A stretch of DNA of 64,000 nt, taken from Glycomyces luteolus. GTDB lineage: Bacteria > Actinomycetota > Actinomycetes > Mycobacteriales > Micromonosporaceae. Under the pieces are notes generated by a model that saw only the letters and a list, made by a program, of their open reading frames with translations, had not been told where the DNA came from and did not search any database. Positions 61,498 through 64,000 of this stretch are shown here, in pieces. Location of the stretch: NCBI RefSeq assembly GCF_027622875.1, contig NZ_JAPZVP010000002.1, forward strand, positions 360,527 through 424,526, written 5' to 3'. Position 1 is the first letter of the stretch, and each line of letters opens with the position of its first letter. The position numbers and the translations under genes are program-made.

Positions 61498-61593
61498 ATG
61501 TACGTCCGCACGCTAAAAGGCAACGACGACAAGGGAACGTGTGGCGTCGACGTCGTCATCGCCACCGGGGGCCGGGATTTGATCATCCACTGA
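61498..61593 (+). CDS. Possible small protein (31 aa)
   Basis: MYVRTLKGNDDKGTCGVDVV continues to IATGGRDLIIH and stops at TGA 61591, right before a terminator hairpin. GGAG lies 14 bases upstream. The placement directly before a terminator suggests a translated end of the argS transcript, but no family is recognised. Confidence 0.35.
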   Translation: MYVRTLKGNDDKGTCGVDVVIATGGRDLIIH

Positions 61594-61594
61594 A

Positions 61595-61624
61595 GCGGCG
61601 TGGGCGCCTGGGTGCCCACGCCGC
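61595..61624. terminator. Hairpin terminator
   Basis: GCGGCGTGGGC (61595-61605) and GCCCACGCCGC (61614-61624) form a perfect 11-bp stem with an 8-base loop, between the argS unit and the convergent cellulase gene. Confidence 0.85.
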
Positions 61625-61636
61625 CTCGGGTGCCGT

Positions 61637-63694
61637 CTAGGCAGAGGTTCCGGTCACGGTCGTGCCGGTCTTGGTGACCGTGTAGTCGACCGTGCCGCCG
61701 CCCCAGAAGTGGAACGTGAGGGTGACGGACTCACCCTCCCTGACCGCGTTGAAGAAGTCAGCGGTCAGGCCGATCGAGCCCGCAGTGTAGTCGGGCCGGT
61801 AGGTCGCCCAGAACTCCTTGAAGGAGGTCCAGTCGTGCGGCCCGGCATAGGTGCCGTCGGCGTACTTGGCCTCCATCGTGGCGATCTGGTCGCCGTTGAA
61901 CTCGGTCGGGATCGCGAACGCGTTCACGGCCCCGGAGACGTCGGAGAGCTGCGGCGTGTCGTAGGTGATGATGTGGATCCGCCAGGACAGCCCGTCCGAG
62001 AAGCGGGCCTCGATCGTGGCGTTGGTGCCGTAAGCGCGGTCGCCTGCGAGGCGGGTGAGCGCGGCGGCGGTGAGGGTGAGCGTGTCGCCCTCGACGGTGT
62101 AGTCGTCGCCCTCGGCCAGTGCGGTGTCGCCCTGCCACAGTCCCTCGAATTCGAGGCCGTTGCGGTTGAGGGTGAGGGACTCGTCCGCGATGGTCCCGGC
62201 CTTCTCGAGGTAGATCGAGTCGAACGAGGCCGTGCCCGAACGCGTCGTCACGCCCGAATCCATGTACGACTGCACGAGCGGGTCGCGCCATTCGAGGGTG
62301 TCGCGGTTGAGGTAGGAGCCGGCGTCCCACAGCATCAAGGTCATCTGCTTGTCCCGGGCCTGGAACGTCATGCCCTCGAAGAACTTCAGCAGTTCCCCGT
62401 ACTGCTGAGAAGGCACGATGGGACGTGTCCAGTCGTAGCCGAGGACGCCCCACTCCCCGATGATGACCGGGATGTCGTCGGCTACGAAGGTGTCGTGCAC
62501 ACGCTCGAAGGTCGACGTGATGTCCTGCTCGACCTGCTCGCTGTAGGTGGTGCCCCCGGCGATGTTGACGCTGAAGGGCCAGGGACCGTACATGTGGACG
62601 GTCGCGGCGATCATCGGGTCCTCAAGAGAGTCGATGGTGGCCTTGAGCGCGTCCAGCTGCGGCTGGTCGGCGCTGGTGACCAGCGTGGGCATCACCAGGA
62701 GCCGGCCCTCGTTGTTCCCGCCGGAGCCGCGAACGATCTCGTGGAAGGCGACGTTGAGCTCGTGGACCAGCGCGTCCCCCGCTGCGGGTTCGGTGTCGGT
62801 GAACTGCGGCTCGTTGATGCTCTCGAAGGACAGCTCGGACGGGTAGTCCTTGAACCGCTCGGCGATCTGAGTCCAGATCGCCTCGTATTTGCTGAGCACG
62901 CCGTCGTGGTCGGTGGGCATGGCGCTCATCCACATCCACGAGTCGTGGTGGATGTTGAGCAGCACCTGCAGGTCGTTCGCGAGGGCCATGTCGGTGACCT
63001 GGGCGACGCGGTCGAGCCAGGCCGGGTCGATCGTGTAGCCCGGTGCGGGGCCGAGGTTCTCGTCCCAGGTGACGGGCAGGCGGAGCGAGTTGTAGCCCTC
63101 GGCCTTGACGGTCTGGAGGAGTTCCTCGGTGATCAGCGGGTTGCCCCAGCCGGTCTCACCGCCCAGCGCGTCGAGGGTGTTGCCGACGTTCCAGCCCGGC
63201 TGCATGGCAGCGACCTGCTCCATGGCAGTGACCGGACCGGTCGGCGGGGTGGTCGGTTCGCCCACGGAGCCGTCGCAGAGGCGGCCGTTGAGGCGGAACT
63301 CGGTCGGGTCGGTGTTCGCACCCGACCATGAACCGGTGAACCCGAACGAGGTCGAACCGCCGGTCGCGAGCGCGGCGTTGTAACCCAGGCTGGAGGCCTT
63401 GGCGGATGCGGATTCACTCTTGTTCTCGGCGTTCCACATGCGGGTGACGCGCTGGCCGTCGGCCCAGGTCCACTCGAGGTCCCAGGTATTGACGGGCTCA
63501 CCGAGGTTGGTGACCTGGACGTTGGCGTTGAAGCCGCCGGACCATTGGCCGGTGACCTTGTAGTCGACCTCGCAGCCTTGGGCCGCTTGGGCGCCGACGG
63601 CGCCGATCAGTCCCGCGGTCAGGGCCGTGACCGCGGCGGCGGCGATCGCGCCGAGGCGCATTCGTCTTCTATGGATGATGCCTGGAGTCTTCAC
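61637..63694 (-). CDS. Secreted cellulase: CBM2 - GH5 - CBM_X2
   Basis: The 685-residue protein (GTG 63694, AGGAG four bases upstream) has a signal peptide, then CBM2 (CEVDYKVTGQWSGGFNANVQV to GRLC), a Pro/Thr linker, and a GH5 catalytic domain: PGWNVGNTLDALGGE, NIHHDSW, SINEPQF with the acid/base Glu at about 294, HMYGPWPFS and IIGEWGVLG with the nucleophile Glu at about 413. A CBM_X2 module (LTLNRNGLEFEGLWQGDTALAEGDDYTV) and a further beta-domain follow. It is an endoglucanase or mannanase-type enzyme with cellulose binding. Sigma-70-type promoter at 63775-63804. Confidence 0.93.
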   Translation of the reverse strand: MKTPGIIHRRRMRLGAIAAAAVTALTAGLIGAVGAQAAQGCEVDYKVTGQWSGGFNANVQVTNLGEPVNTWDLEWTWADGQRVTRMWNAENKSESASAKASSLGYNAALATGGSTSFGFTGSWSGANTDPTEFRLNGRLCDGSVGEPTTPPTGPVTAMEQVAAMQPGWNVGNTLDALGGETGWGNPLITEELLQTVKAEGYNSLRLPVTWDENLGPAPGYTIDPAWLDRVAQVTDMALANDLQVLLNIHHDSWMWMSAMPTDHDGVLSKYEAIWTQIAERFKDYPSELSFESINEPQFTDTEPAAGDALVHELNVAFHEIVRGSGGNNEGRLLVMPTLVTSADQPQLDALKATIDSLEDPMIAATVHMYGPWPFSVNIAGGTTYSEQVEQDITSTFERVHDTFVADDIPVIIGEWGVLGYDWTRPIVPSQQYGELLKFFEGMTFQARDKQMTLMLWDAGSYLNRDTLEWRDPLVQSYMDSGVTTRSGTASFDSIYLEKAGTIADESLTLNRNGLEFEGLWQGDTALAEGDDYTVEGDTLTLTAAALTRLAGDRAYGTNATIEARFSDGLSWRIHIITYDTPQLSDVSGAVNAFAIPTEFNGDQIATMEAKYADGTYAGPHDWTSFKEFWATYRPDYTAGSIGLTADFFNAVREGESVTLTFHFWGGGTVDYTVTKTGTTVTGTSA

Positions 63695-63774
63695 GGTTCT
63701 CCTTGGGGGAAGGCGGGTTCCGTGAGGGCGCGGCGCTAGACGCCGGAGGGGGGTCGAACTCCTGGTGCGCCACC

Positions 63775-63804
63775 AGACTAAGTTTGCCGACCAAATTTTG
63801 TCAA
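63775..63804 (-). promoter_or_regulatory. Promoter of the cellulase gene
   Basis: On the minus strand TTGACA (63799-63804) and TAGTCT (63775-63780) are separated by 18 bases in an AT-rich patch; the leader would be about 74 bases. I see no CebR-type operator. Confidence 0.6.
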
Positions 63805-63867
63805 TATGTCGATCTGAACTCGTGATCGCAGCCGACCCTTAACGCCGGGTGTTCCAACAAAATTCGG

Positions 63868-64000
63868 CTGAGCCGACGGCCCCGAGCCCGACCGGGCCCT
63901 GGACCTACCGGGGGACGGTCATGCCGGCGCAGGGCGGCAGCTTCACCAACCACCCCGGGGTGATCGACTTCAAGGGGAACTCGTACTTCTTCTACCACAA
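63868..64000 (+). pseudogene. GH43 glycoside hydrolase fragment, 5' part missing, continues beyond window
   Basis: A frame opens after TAA 63840-63842 and from about 63880 reads [20 protein letters not shown] then [19 protein letters not shown], an internal GH43 propeller segment (the substrate-pocket His follows in such enzymes). No signal peptide, start codon or first blades precede it, and no promoter is visible on this strand. It is either a truncated gene or an assembly join. A complete GH43 would need about 200 more N-terminal residues. Confidence 0.7.

Overview
This is high-GC actinobacterial chromosome. Evidence includes a mycothiol gene (mshB), an EgtD-type methyltransferase, a mycobacterial Sdh1-type succinate dehydrogenase, an FN3/MoxR/DUF58/transglutaminase operon, sugar and siderophore ABC importers without their own ATPases, and an iron box of DtxR/IdeR type. 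No marker fixes the genus; a Glycomyces-like soil actinomycete is compatible but unproven. Transcription starts are unusual in style: at about fifteen genes a TANNNT -10 hexamer lies 6-8 bases before an ATG or GTG, so the mRNAs are probably leaderless. I used this to choose several starts.

Layout. 0-0.6 kb: 3' end of a HelD-like helicase gene. 0.6-1.9 kb: gene-poor DNA with two degenerate tandem repeats. 1.9-12.2 kb: mostly housekeeping (YhhN membrane protein, methyltransferases including an EgtD homologue with an altered specificity residue, PfkB kinase, xseAB, ispH, rmuC). 12.3-18.7 kb: a sugar module, with dgoD, a dehydrogenase and a ROK repressor on the minus strand facing an ABC importer, sharing one promoter/operator region. 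18.9-27.6 kb: SDRs (one frameshifted), a D-aminoacylase-like enzyme, NUDIX, ychF, a TetR regulator with twin operators, and ohrR-ohr. 27.8-31.3 kb: sdhCAB. 31.5-33.1 kb: mshB and an MgtC-like protein.

33.1-34.2 kb is a scar: a 5'-truncated DUF3592-like gene and a 5'-truncated GH43-AbfB gene meet head to head. A second 5'-truncated GH43 gene starts just inside the right end of the window, divergent from a complete CBM2-GH5 cellulase. 34.4 kb: tRNA-Arg(TCT). 34.9-43.1 kb: M48 protease, M20 dipeptidase, SURF1, class A PBP, siroheme synthase, DUF1611-like P-loop protein. 43.4-50.5 kb: the envelope operon FN3-MoxR-DUF58-transglutaminase, whose transglutaminase domain lacks its catalytic Cys and His. 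50.6-52.8 kb: small DivIVA-like and membrane proteins, a secreted HNH nuclease and a hypothetical protein. 52.9-56.0 kb: an iron-regulated siderophore importer. 56.0-59.1 kb: PfkB kinase and an LPxTG surface protein. 59.25-61.6 kb: a 3' half of tRNA-Glu(CTC), a typical att scar, beside argS.

Two intergenic stretches (27.6 and 51.4 kb) are nearly pure G/C runs framed by inverted repeats between convergent genes. They are most likely terminator hairpins whose centres were misread.
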